Assembly: GCF_024206475.1 (NCBI RefSeq)
Contig: NZ_JAMBPR010000006.1
Span: 124,001 to 188,000 of the forward strand
Direction: 5' to 3'
Source: Paraburkholderia sp. CNPSo 3274
GTDB lineage: Bacteria > Pseudomonadota > Gammaproteobacteria > Burkholderiales > Burkholderiaceae
Length of the DNA stretch: 64,000 nt
Under the pieces are notes generated by a model that saw only the letters and a program-made list of their open reading frames with translations, searched no databases and was not told the origin of the DNA. Below are positions 53,819 to 64,000 of this stretch, piece by piece (within the stretch, counting starts at the first letter, position 1; each line of letters starts with the position of its first letter). The translations under genes were made by a program, and so were the position numbers.

Positions 53819-56668
53819 ATGAGCGACAAGAAAGCATCCTCCGGCAAGCCGCAGAAGTCCGAATCGAAGTACCCCGTCAACCTGCTTGACACCCCGTTCC
53901 CGATGCGCGGCGACCTGCCCAGGCGCGAGCCGCAATGGGTCAAGGAATGGGAAGAGAACCAGGTCTACGAGAAGATCCGCGCGGCTTCGAAGGGCCGCAA
54001 GAAGTTCATCCTGCACGACGGCCCGCCGTATGCGAACGGCGACATCCACCTCGGCCACGCGGTGAACAAGATCCTCAAGGACATGATCGTCAAGGCGCGC
54101 AATCTCGCGGGCTTCGACGCGGTCTACGTGCCGGGCTGGGACTGCCACGGCATGCCGATCGAAATCCAGATCGAAAAGCAGTTCGGCAAGTCGCTGCCCG
54201 CCCAGGAAGTGATGAAGAAGGCGCGCGAGTACGCGGCCGGCCAGATCGAGACGCAAAAGAAAGGCTTCAAGCGACTGGGCGTGCTCGGCGACTGGAACAA
54301 CCCGTACAAGACGATGAACTTCGTGAACGAGGCCGGCGAAATCCGCGCACTCGCGAAGATCATCGAGAAGGGTTATGTGTTCCGCGGCCTCAAGCCCGTG
54401 AACTGGTGCTTCGACTGCGGCTCGGCGCTCGCTGAGGCCGAAGTCGAGTACAAGGACAAGACCGACCCGACCATCGACGTGCTGTTCACGTTCGCGCAAC
54501 CCGCCGAAACGGCGGCTGCGTTCGGCCTGCCCGCGCTGCCGCGCGAGGAAGGCGGCATCGTGATCTGGACCACCACGCCCTGGACGATTCCGTCGAACCA
54601 GGCGCTCAACGTCCATCCCGAGATCGACTATGCGCTCGTGGACACGCAACGCGGCCTGCTGATCCTCGCCGTCGAACGCGTGGAAGCGTGCATGAAGGAC
54701 TTCGGCCTCGACGGCAAGATCGTCGCCACGACGAAGGGCGAGAAGCTCTCGCTGCTGCGTTTCAATCACCCGCTCGCCTCGGCGCACCCGGGCTACAAGC
54801 GCACCTCGCCGATCTATCTCGGCGACTACGTCACGACGGACACCGGCACGGGCATCGTGCACTCGGCGCCCGCTTACGGCGTGGAAGACTTCGTGTCGTG
54901 CAAGTCGCACGGCATGGCGGATTCCGACATCATCAGCCCGGTGATGGGCGATGGCCGCTACATCGAGTCGCTGCCGCTGTTCGGCGGCCTCTCGATCTGG
55001 GCGGCGAACCCGAAGATCGTCGACGCACTCGACGCCGCCGGCACGCTCCTGCGCAGCGAGAAGTACCTGCACAGCTACATGCACTGCTGGCGCCACAAGA
55101 CGCCGATCATCTACCGCGCCACTTCGCAGTGGTTCGCGGGCATGGATGTCACGCCGAACGACGGCGGCAAGACCTTGCGCGAAACGGCGCTCGAAGGCAT
55201 CGAGGCGACGGCGTTCTACCCCTCGTGGGGCAAGCAGCGCCTGTATTCGATGATCGCCAACCGCCCGGACTGGACGCTCTCGCGCCAGCGCCAATGGGGC
55301 GTGCCGATGGCGTTCTTCGTGCACAAGGAAACCGGCGAGCTGCATCCGCGCACGCTGGAGCTGCTCGAACAGGTCGCGCAGCGCGTGGAGAAAGAAGGCA
55401 TCGAAGCGTGGCAGACGCTCGACCCGCGCGAGCTGCTCGGCGACGACGCCAATATGTACGAGAAGAACCGCGACACGCTCGACGTGTGGTTCGACTCGGG
55501 CACGACGCACTGGCACGTGCTGCGCGGCTCGCACAAGGACGAACTGCAGTTCCCGGCCGACCTGTACCTGGAAGGCTCGGACCAGCACCGCGGCTGGTTC
55601 CACTCGTCGCTGCTCACGGCTTCGATGCTAGACGGCCGCCCGCCCTACAACGCGCTGCTCACGCACGGGTTCACCGTGGACGGCGAAGGCCGCAAGATGT
55701 CGAAGTCGCTCGGCAACGGTGTCGATCCGCATGAAGTGGCGAACCGTCTGGGCGCGGAAATCATCCGCCTGTGGATCGCCTCGACCGACTACTCGGGCGA
55801 GCTGGCCATCTCGGAAGAGATCCTCAAGCGCGTGACGGAAGGCTATCGCCGTATCCGCAACACGCTGCGCTTCCTGCTCTCGAACCTCTCGGACTTCGAC
55901 ATCGCGAAGCACGCGCTGCCCGCGAGCGAATGGCTCGAGATCGACCGCTATGCCGTCGCGCTCACGCATACGCTGCAAAACGATGTGCTCGCCCACTACG
56001 ACCGCTACGAGTTCCACCCGGTCGTGGCCAAGCTCCAGACGTTCTGCTCGGAAGACCTGGGCGGGTTCTACCTCGACGTGCTGAAGGACCGCCTCTACAC
56101 GAGCGCAGCGGACTCGAAGGCCCGCCGCGGCGCGCAAACGGCGCTGCATCACATCACGCATAGCCTGTTGCGCATCCTCGCGCCGTTCCTCTCGTTCACG
56201 GCCGAAGAAGCGTGGAAGGTGTTCCAGCCGCAAAACGAAACCATCTTCACCGAGACCTTCCACGCCTTCCCGGACGTCGAAGGCGCGCCGGAGCTGATCG
56301 CCAAGTGGACGCTGCTGCGCGAAGTGCGCGGCAACGTGACGAAGGCGCTCGAGGAGGCACGTGTAGCGAACCAGATCGGCTCGTCGCTGCAGGCCGAAGT
56401 GCGTATTCTCGCGAGCGGCGCGCGCTACGACGCGCTCGAAAGCCTGGGCGACGACCTCAAGTTCGTGCTCATCACCTCGGCGGCGGAAGTCGTGAAGGTG
56501 GAAAGCGAAGCGGAAGAAGGCGTCGAAGTGGTCACCTCGAAGTACCTCAAGTGCGAGCGCTGCTGGCATTACCGCGAGGACGTGGGTGCGAACGCGGAGC
56601 ATCCGGGCCTGTGCGGCCGCTGCGTCGTGAATCTGTTCGGCGACGGTGAAATGCGGAGCGCGGCATAA
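53819..56668 (+). CDS. ileS: Isoleucyl-tRNA synthetase
   Basis: A 949-residue class I synthetase. The HIGH motif is NGDIHLGH (73-80), and KMSKS is K626-S630 in [10 protein letters not shown]. The editing domain lies between ([23 protein letters not shown]), and the C-terminus has the zinc cysteines in CERCWHYR and [11 protein letters not shown]. It is the mupirocin-sensitive bacterial type by length. The stop overlaps the start of lspA by 1 nt (TAATG). Confidence 0.96.
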   Translation: MSDKKASSGKPQKSESKYPVNLLDTPFPMRGDLPRREPQWVKEWEENQVYEKIRAASKGRKKFILHDGPPYANGDIHLGHAVNKILKDMIVKARNLAGFDAVYVPGWDCHGMPIEIQIEKQFGKSLPAQEVMKKAREYAAGQIETQKKGFKRLGVLGDWNNPYKTMNFVNEAGEIRALAKIIEKGYVFRGLKPVNWCFDCGSALAEAEVEYKDKTDPTIDVLFTFAQPAETAAAFGLPALPREEGGIVIWTTTPWTIPSNQALNVHPEIDYALVDTQRGLLILAVERVEACMKDFGLDGKIVATTKGEKLSLLRFNHPLASAHPGYKRTSPIYLGDYVTTDTGTGIVHSAPAYGVEDFVSCKSHGMADSDIISPVMGDGRYIESLPLFGGLSIWAANPKIVDALDAAGTLLRSEKYLHSYMHCWRHKTPIIYRATSQWFAGMDVTPNDGGKTLRETALEGIEATAFYPSWGKQRLYSMIANRPDWTLSRQRQWGVPMAFFVHKETGELHPRTLELLEQVAQRVEKEGIEAWQTLDPRELLGDDANMYEKNRDTLDVWFDSGTTHWHVLRGSHKDELQFPADLYLEGSDQHRGWFHSSLLTASMLDGRPPYNALLTHGFTVDGEGRKMSKSLGNGVDPHEVANRLGAEIIRLWIASTDYSGELAISEEILKRVTEGYRRIRNTLRFLLSNLSDFDIAKHALPASEWLEIDRYAVALTHTLQNDVLAHYDRYEFHPVVAKLQTFCSEDLGGFYLDVLKDRLYTSAADSKARRGAQTALHHITHSLLRILAPFLSFTAEEAWKVFQPQNETIFTETFHAFPDVEGAPELIAKWTLLREVRGNVTKALEEARVANQIGSSLQAEVRILASGARYDALESLGDDLKFVLITSAAEVVKVESEAEEGVEVVTSKYLKCERCWHYREDVGANAEHPGLCGRCVVNLFGDGEMRSAA

Positions 56669-57183
56669 TGGCAAAAACCCTGCCGAAGCAGTCCAGGTCG
56701 AATGGCGCGGGCGGCACGCTCGCGCCGTGGCTGGGGGTCGCGGTCATCGTGATCCTTGCCGACCAGCTCACGAAAATCGCCATCAACAAGGTGTTCAGCT
56801 ACGGCGAAGGCCGCGTGATCACGCCGTTCTTCAACCTCGTGCTGGTCTACAACAAGGGCGCGGCATTCAGCTTCCTGTCCGCCGCGGGTGGCTGGCAGCG
56901 CTGGGCGTTCACGGCGCTCGGCGTGGTGGCGGCGCTCGTGATCTGCTATCTGCTCAAGCGCCACGCCACGCAGAAGCTCTTCTGCACGGCGCTCGCGCTC
57001 ATCATGGGCGGCGCGCTCGGCAATGTGATCGACCGCCTGCTGTACGGCCACGTGATCGACTTTCTCGATTTCCACGCAGGCGGTTGGCACTGGCCGGCGT
57101 TCAACCTCGCCGATAGCGCGATCTGCATCGGCGCGGCGCTGCTGGTGTTCGACGAATTGCGGCGCGTGCGCGGCGCGCGCTAA
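56668..57183 (+). CDS. lspA: Lipoprotein signal peptidase
   Basis: Signal peptidase II, an inner-membrane aspartyl protease that cuts signal peptides from prolipoproteins. The 171-residue protein has four hydrophobic segments and the catalytic aspartates D122 in [10 protein letters not shown] and D149 in [20 protein letters not shown] is the conserved loop. It is translated by coupling with ileS, an arrangement common in proteobacteria. Confidence 0.95.
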   Translation: MAKTLPKQSRSNGAGGTLAPWLGVAVIVILADQLTKIAINKVFSYGEGRVITPFFNLVLVYNKGAAFSFLSAAGGWQRWAFTALGVVAALVICYLLKRHATQKLFCTALALIMGGALGNVIDRLLYGHVIDFLDFHAGGWHWPAFNLADSAICIGAALLVFDELRRVRGAR

Positions 57184-57215
57184 AGCTCGGGTATCGCCCA
57201 AAGAGGAGCTGTGAC

Positions 57216-58445
57216 TTGAACACGTCCGCTGCAAACCCAGGCGAACTGGCCGGCCGTCACCTCGTGCTCGGCATGACGGGCGGCATTGCCTGCTACAAGA
57301 TCGCCGAACTCACGCGCCTGTTGACCAAGGCCGGTGCGACCGTGCAGGTCGTGATGACTGAGGCGGCCACGCAGTTCATCACGCCGGTCACCATGCAGGC
57401 GCTCTCGGGCCGCCCCGTCTACACGAGCCAGTGGGACGGCCGCGTGCCCAACAACATGGCGCACATCGACCTCTCGCGCGAGGCCGACGCCATCGTCATC
57501 GCGCCCGCCTCGACCGACTTCCTCGCCAAACTCGCCCACGGTTTCGCCGACGACCTGCTCTCCACGCTGTGCGTGGCGCGCGACTGCCCGCTGCTGGTCG
57601 TGCCCGCGATGAACCGGCAGATGTGGCAAAACCCGGCCACGCAGCGCAACGTCGCGCAACTGCGCGCGGACGGCATCGAAACGCTCGGTCCCGATTCCGG
57701 CCCGCAGGCGTGCGGCGAGATCGGCGACGGGCGCATGCTCGAACCCGAGGCCGTGTACGAGGCGATCGTCTCGTTTTTCGCGCCGAAGGTGCTCGCGGGC
57801 CGCAAGCTTCTGATCACCGCCGGCCCGACCTTCGAGCCGCTCGATCCCGTGCGCGGCATCACCAACCGCTCGAGCGGCAAGATGGGCTTCGCGCTCGCGC
57901 GCGCGGCGCAGCAGGCGGGCGCCGAGGTGCATCTGGTCGCCGGGCCGGTCGCGCTGGAAACGCCGTGGGGCGTCTATCGCGAAGACGTCCAAACCGCCCA
58001 GCAGATGTACGACGCGGTCATGCGCGCCGCGACCGATGCCGATGTCTTCATCGGCGTGGCGGCCGTGGCCGACTGGCGCGTCGATCACGTCGCCGAACAC
58101 AAGATCAAGAAGACCGCCGGGCACCGCATGCCGACGTTCACGTTCGTCGAGAACCCGGACATCCTCGCCTCGGTCGCGGCCTTGCCGAATCCGCCGTACT
58201 GCGTGGGCTTCGCCGCCGAAAGCGGCGACCTCGACGTGCACGGCGAGGAAAAGCGCGCGCGCAAGAAGGTGCCGCTGTTGATCGGCAATCTCGGCCCGCT
58301 CACCTTCGGCCAGGACGACAATGAAGTCGTGCTGTTCGAGGCGGGTGGCCGCAAGCCGCTGCCGCGCGCGGCCAAGCAGGCGCTCGCGCAGACGCTTGTC
58401 GCCGAAATCGCGCGGCGTCTGCCGGACCCGAGCATCATCTCGTGA
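57216..58445 (+). CDS. coaBC: Bifunctional phosphopantothenoylcysteine decarboxylase / synthetase
   Basis: Joins cysteine to 4'-phosphopantothenate and decarboxylates the product in coenzyme A synthesis. The 409-residue protein has the flavoprotein decarboxylase CoaC (about 1-190): [42 protein letters not shown] with the catalytic histidine, and PAMNRQMW. The CoaB synthetase follows: [31 protein letters not shown] and [21 protein letters not shown]. Also called dfp. It lies 32 bp after lspA. Confidence 0.95.
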   Translation: MNTSAANPGELAGRHLVLGMTGGIACYKIAELTRLLTKAGATVQVVMTEAATQFITPVTMQALSGRPVYTSQWDGRVPNNMAHIDLSREADAIVIAPASTDFLAKLAHGFADDLLSTLCVARDCPLLVVPAMNRQMWQNPATQRNVAQLRADGIETLGPDSGPQACGEIGDGRMLEPEAVYEAIVSFFAPKVLAGRKLLITAGPTFEPLDPVRGITNRSSGKMGFALARAAQQAGAEVHLVAGPVALETPWGVYREDVQTAQQMYDAVMRAATDADVFIGVAAVADWRVDHVAEHKIKKTAGHRMPTFTFVENPDILASVAALPNPPYCVGFAAESGDLDVHGEEKRARKKVPLLIGNLGPLTFGQDDNEVVLFEAGGRKPLPRAAKQALAQTLVAEIARRLPDPSIIS

Positions 58446-58512
58446 CGCGCGCGCCGGCGCATCCGTGTGCCGGCGCGCGGCGCCGCGAACACAGGCAAGG
58501 AGCAGTACTGCC

Positions 58513-59517
58513 ATGACACTGCTTTCCGTACTCGACCAGTCGCCCGTCATCGCCGGGCACAGCGCGGCAGACGCCATCGCCGCCACCATGGAGCTTGCAC
58601 AGCTCGCCGACGACCTCGGCTACACGCGCTACTGGTGCGCCGAGCATCACGGCCTGCTCGGCGTATGCAACCCCTGCCCCGAAGTCATGCTCGCGCGTCT
58701 GGGCAGCGTCACGAAGCGCATCCGCATCGGCTCGGGCGGCATCATGCTGCCCTATTACAGCCCCTTCAAGGTCGCCGAGCAGTTCATGATGCTCGAAGCG
58801 CTCTTTCCGGGGCGCGTCGATCTCGGTGTCGGGCGTGCGCCTGGCGGCGACATGCGCACGGCGCAGGCCGTGGCCGCGGGCACGTACAACCGCGGCGACC
58901 AGTTCACACAGCAAGTGCAGGACCTCGTCGGCCTCATGGACGGCACGCTCCCCGCCGACCACCTCGCGCACGGCGTGGTGCTGCAGCCGCAGATCGAAAC
59001 GCGCCCGCAGCTCTGGGTGCTCGGTTCGAGCGACTTCGGCGGCATCCTCGCCGCCCAGCTCGGGCTGCGCTTCTCGTTCGCGCACTTCATCAACGCGCAC
59101 TTCGGGCATCTCGTGGCCGAGGCGTATCTCGACCGCTTCAAGCCGGGCCATGAAGCGAAGCCGTATCTCGCGTGCGCCGTGTTCGCGATCTGCGCCGACA
59201 CCGAAACCGAAGCCGCCGACCTCGAAAAAGCCGTCGACCTGCGCCGCGTGCAGATGGCCTACGGCCTGAACGCGCCGATCCCGAGCCTCGACCAAGGACG
59301 CGCGCAGGAGTACGGCGAGCGCGAACAGGTCGTGATCGACCGCGAGAAGCCGCGCAGCGTCATCGGTACGCCCGAGAGCGTCACCGAGCGCCTTCTTGCG
59401 ATCAAGGACAACTTTCGCGCCGACGAGCTCATCGTGCTGACCGTTGCGGGCAGCTACCAGGCCCGTCTGCGCTCTTATGAACTTCTCGCCGAGGCGTTCC
59501 AGCTGCCTCGCGCCTGA
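58513..59517 (+). CDS. LLM-class flavin-dependent oxidoreductase
   Basis: A 334-residue luciferase-like monooxygenase. [16 protein letters not shown] at the N-terminus, [73 protein letters not shown] and [13 protein letters not shown] match this family. It resembles the MsnO8/YhbW-like group, with no proven substrate. AAGGAG precedes the ATG at 58513. It is placed between coaBC and dut on the same strand, with about 67 bp to coaBC. Confidence 0.83.
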   Translation: MTLLSVLDQSPVIAGHSAADAIAATMELAQLADDLGYTRYWCAEHHGLLGVCNPCPEVMLARLGSVTKRIRIGSGGIMLPYYSPFKVAEQFMMLEALFPGRVDLGVGRAPGGDMRTAQAVAAGTYNRGDQFTQQVQDLVGLMDGTLPADHLAHGVVLQPQIETRPQLWVLGSSDFGGILAAQLGLRFSFAHFINAHFGHLVAEAYLDRFKPGHEAKPYLACAVFAICADTETEAADLEKAVDLRRVQMAYGLNAPIPSLDQGRAQEYGEREQVVIDREKPRSVIGTPESVTERLLAIKDNFRADELIVLTVAGSYQARLRSYELLAEAFQLPRA

Positions 59518-59549
59518 GCGATCCACCACCGCCCTATCACCCTGACTTC

Positions 59550-59996
59550 ATGAAAATCGACATCAAGATCCTGAACGAGCGCATGCGCGACCAGCTGCCC
59601 CACTACGCCACGCCGGGCAGCGCCGGCCTCGACCTGCGCGCGTGCCTCGACGCGCCGATCACGCTCGAACCGGGCGAAACGAAGCTCGTGCCGACGGGTC
59701 TCGCCATTCACGTGGCCGATCCGGGCTACGCGGCGCTGATCCTGCCGCGCTCGGGTCTTGGCCACAAGCACGGCATCGTGCTCGGCAACCTGGTCGGCCT
59801 GATCGACTCGGACTACCAGGGCGAACTGATGATTTCGACCTGGAACCGCGGCCACACCACCTTCACGCTCAACCCGCTGGAGCGCCTCGCGCAGCTCGTG
59901 ATCGTGCCGGTCGTGCAGGCGCAGTTCAACATCGTCGACGACTTCGAGGCGAGCGAGCGCGGCGCGGGCGGTTTCGGCAGCACGGGCAAGCACTGA
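59550..59996 (+). CDS. dut: dUTP diphosphatase
   Basis: Hydrolyses dUTP to dUMP and diphosphate, keeping uracil out of DNA and feeding dTMP synthesis. The 148-residue trimeric dUTPase has motifs 1-5: [49 protein letters not shown] and [12 protein letters not shown]. The coaBC-dut neighbourhood is conserved in proteobacteria. It ends before a terminator. Confidence 0.96.
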   Translation: MKIDIKILNERMRDQLPHYATPGSAGLDLRACLDAPITLEPGETKLVPTGLAIHVADPGYAALILPRSGLGHKHGIVLGNLVGLIDSDYQGELMISTWNRGHTTFTLNPLERLAQLVIVPVVQAQFNIVDDFEASERGAGGFGSTGKH

Positions 59997-60018
59997 CCCA
60001 AGCTGTTGCGCTGGCAAC

Positions 60019-60046
60019 AAAAAAGCACGCCTTGGCGTGCTTTTTT
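60019..60046. terminator. Bidirectional intrinsic terminator
   Basis: AAAAAAGCACGCC and GGCGTGCTTTTTT form a perfect 13-bp stem with a TT loop, between the convergent dut and permease genes. Confidence 0.94.
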
Positions 60047-60050
60047 GCAT

Positions 60051-61466
60051 TTAGACGGAGGCTTCGGTTCGCTGCGCTGCGCCGGGGCGCCGGCGATACC
60101 AGAGCGCATACACCACGACGAGCACCGCGAGGAACGCGAGGCCGTAGGCGAGTGTCATGCGGAATTCGCGCGTAAAGGCTGTGCCGGCCAGAATGCCGAG
60201 CATCAGCAGCGCGCCCAGCACGCTCGTGAACGGGAAGCCCCACATGCGGAACGCGAGCGGCGCGCCGCCTTCGCGCGCCTGTCGCACCCGGAAAAAGATC
60301 TGCGTGACGAAGATCATGAACCACGTGAACATCGCGCCGAACATGGCGATCGACATCATCAGCGTGAACGCTGCCTGCGGCCAGAGTGCGTTGAGCACGG
60401 CCGCCACCGCAATGCCGATGGTGGACAGCGAAAGCGCCGCCGTAGGCACACCGTGACGCGTGAGACGCCCGAACGCCGCCGGCGCGTAACCCGCGCGCGA
60501 GAGGCTGAACATCATGCGGGTGGTGATGTAGAGCTGGCTGTTCATGGCCGAGAGCGCCGCCACGAGCACGACGAAGTTGATCGCCCCCGCCGCGTAAGGC
60601 ACGCCCGTTGCGGCCATGACCTTCACGAACGGGCTCTCATTGCCGCCCGCCTGGGTCCACGGCACGATGGCTAGCATGAGCGCGAGCGTGAGCAGGTAGA
60701 ACAGCACGAGGCGCAGCACGGTCGCGCGAAACGCGCGCGTGACGGCGCGTTGCGGGTCCTGCGCCTCGGCGGCCGCCACGGCGATCGTCTCCACGCCCAG
60801 GTAGCTGAAGAGCGAGACGATCGTCCCCACCCACACGCCCCACCAGCCGTGCGGCAGCAAGCCGCCGTGCGACGTGTAGTTCGCAAAGCCCACGCCGGAG
60901 CCGGCTGGCGAGCGCCACACGAACCATGCACCCAGCACGATGAACGCGACGATGGCCGCGATCTTGAGGCTCGAAAACAGATATTCGATGGCGCCGTACG
61001 CGCGCACACTCATTGCGTTCACAACGATCAGCGCCGCTGAAAATCCGACGATCCAGTAGAGCCCCGGCACGTGGGGAAACCAGAATTTCATGTAGATGGC
61101 GATGGCCGCGACCTCGGTGCCCACCGCCAGCACATACGCCGACCAGTACGCATAGCGCACGACGAACCCGGCGAGCGGCCCGATGTAGTGCTCGGCGTAC
61201 GCGCCGAACGAGCCCGATACAGGATGCGCAACGGTCATCTCGGCGAGCGCGCCCATCAGCAGCAACGCGATCAGCGCGCCGATCGCGTAGGAAATGAGTA
61301 CGCCGGGCCCGGCGAAAGAGATCGCGAAGCCGCTGCCGAGAAAGAGCCCGGTGCCGACTGCGCCACCGATGGCGATCATCGTCATCTGCCCGGCGGACAA
61401 GCCCTGACGCAGCCCCTGTTCGCGCTCGACGATGGCTTCGAACGCGCCCGATTTACGTGGTACCAC
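60051..61466 (-). CDS. Amino acid permease, APC superfamily (AroP/GabP type)
   Basis: A 471-residue inner-membrane proton symporter with 12 hydrophobic segments. MTMIAIGGAVGTGLFLGSGFAISFAGPGVLISYAIGALI at residues 28-66 is the amino acid transporter signature. The GTG at 61466 follows AGGGG with 7-nt spacing. Substrates in this group are aromatic amino acids, GABA, proline, lysine or others; the sequence does not decide. It stands alone, converging on dut and downstream of clpA on the same strand after a terminator. Confidence 0.85.
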   Translation of the reverse strand: MVPRKSGAFEAIVEREQGLRQGLSAGQMTMIAIGGAVGTGLFLGSGFAISFAGPGVLISYAIGALIALLLMGALAEMTVAHPVSGSFGAYAEHYIGPLAGFVVRYAYWSAYVLAVGTEVAAIAIYMKFWFPHVPGLYWIVGFSAALIVVNAMSVRAYGAIEYLFSSLKIAAIVAFIVLGAWFVWRSPAGSGVGFANYTSHGGLLPHGWWGVWVGTIVSLFSYLGVETIAVAAAEAQDPQRAVTRAFRATVLRLVLFYLLTLALMLAIVPWTQAGGNESPFVKVMAATGVPYAAGAINFVVLVAALSAMNSQLYITTRMMFSLSRAGYAPAAFGRLTRHGVPTAALSLSTIGIAVAAVLNALWPQAAFTLMMSIAMFGAMFTWFMIFVTQIFFRVRQAREGGAPLAFRMWGFPFTSVLGALLMLGILAGTAFTREFRMTLAYGLAFLAVLVVVYALWYRRRPGAAQRTEASV

Positions 61467-61608
61467 TGTTACACCCCTGCTTCGCGCGAGACGCTACTGA
61501 GCGCTGCGCATCAAGAAAACGCCGACGGCGGACAAACGCGCATTTTACCGGCTGACGGCTGGCGCGCCTGCGCGGCACGGCGCAACACCCAGACCTGCAG
61601 GCACGAAA

Positions 61609-61641
61609 GAAAAACGGCGCAGTCCTTTCGGACTGCGCCGT
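61609..61641 (-). terminator. Intrinsic terminator of clpA
   Basis: On the minus strand ACGGCGCAGTCC and GGACTGCGCCGT with a 4-nt loop are followed by TTTTTCTTT, 37 bp past the clpA stop. Confidence 0.9.
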
Positions 61642-61677
61642 CTTGCCTGAAGGCTGTTTGCGCAGTAGCGCCGCCGC

Positions 61678-63969
<2,292 letters not shown>

Positions 63970-64000
63970 GCTTCCTCCATCACACACTGCAGCGGATGCC

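Noticed and set aside
52616..55603. Open frame of 995 codons on the minus strand opposite ribF and ileS
   Set aside because: It spans two unrelated, confidently identified genes on the other strand and has shadow-like composition (Arg/Ala/His-rich, no domain).

Overview
The window is chromosomal DNA of high GC content, about two thirds by eye. The gene content and order point to a member of the Burkholderiaceae, most like Paraburkholderia, Caballeronia or Burkholderia. The main reasons are the zwf-pgl-glk/hexR block with a glucokinase-HexR fusion, the hemL-ribD-ribE ... ribBA-ribH-nusB order, and the ribF-ileS-lspA-coaBC-dut order. I could not run a database search, so this placement rests on recognised families and synteny. 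Nearly everything is housekeeping. I found no insertion sequence, prophage, integrase, CRISPR array or rRNA.

Layout. 1-3400: sugar catabolism through 6-phosphogluconate (end of zwf, pgl, glk-hexR). 3.5-5.5 kb: an MFS exporter and a PUA/EVE-like protein. 5.7-13.9 kb: haem and riboflavin synthesis (hemL, ribD, ribE, ribBA, ribH, nusB), interrupted by an ABC exporter and a HigA antitoxin whose HigB toxin is reduced to its last 18 codons. 14-25 kb: an aminotransferase, a membrane-anchored lytic transglycosylase, ubiD, a succinate-semialdehyde dehydrogenase, a LysE exporter, several small proteins, tRNA-Gly(CCC) and trmB. 25-34.6 kb: uppP, a DUF1439 lipoprotein, a YkgJ-type protein, hemN, tRNA-Leu(CAA), poxB, rsuA, an SDR protein and a ferredoxin-type reductase. 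34.7-36.6 kb: argD and a GNAT gene behind what looks like a ribosome-mediated arginine attenuator. 36.7-41 kb: the livHMGF branched-chain amino acid importer. 41.4-48.5 kb: ispH-fkpB, radC, rpmB-rpmG, nadB and nadAC. 48.7-64 kb: an acyl desaturase, rsmB-purN, ribF-ileS-lspA-coaBC, an LLM oxidoreductase, dut, an amino acid permease and clpA.

How the genes work together. RibD, RibE, RibBA, RibH and RibF cover most of the route to FAD; only a functional GTP cyclohydrolase II is missing, because the RibA-like half of RibBA has lost its zinc-binding cysteines. NadB, NadA and NadC form the complete aspartate-to-NAMN route. Zwf, Pgl, Glk and HexR couple glucose entry to its own regulator.

The most interesting signal is upstream of argD. 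A sigma70-type promoter points exactly at the ATG of a 16-codon ORF with four consecutive arginine codons. That ORF is followed at once by a segment that can pair with the 5' arm of a strong intrinsic terminator, and argD comes next. This has all the parts of a leaderless-leader-peptide arginine attenuator. Further items worth a second look are the decayed higB with its two intact 15-bp operators, a small TTG-started ORF with a perfect ribosome binding site ahead of the ABC exporter, short tandem repeats in the leaders of ubiD and tRNA-Leu, and a small ORF with its own promoter and terminator upstream of livH.
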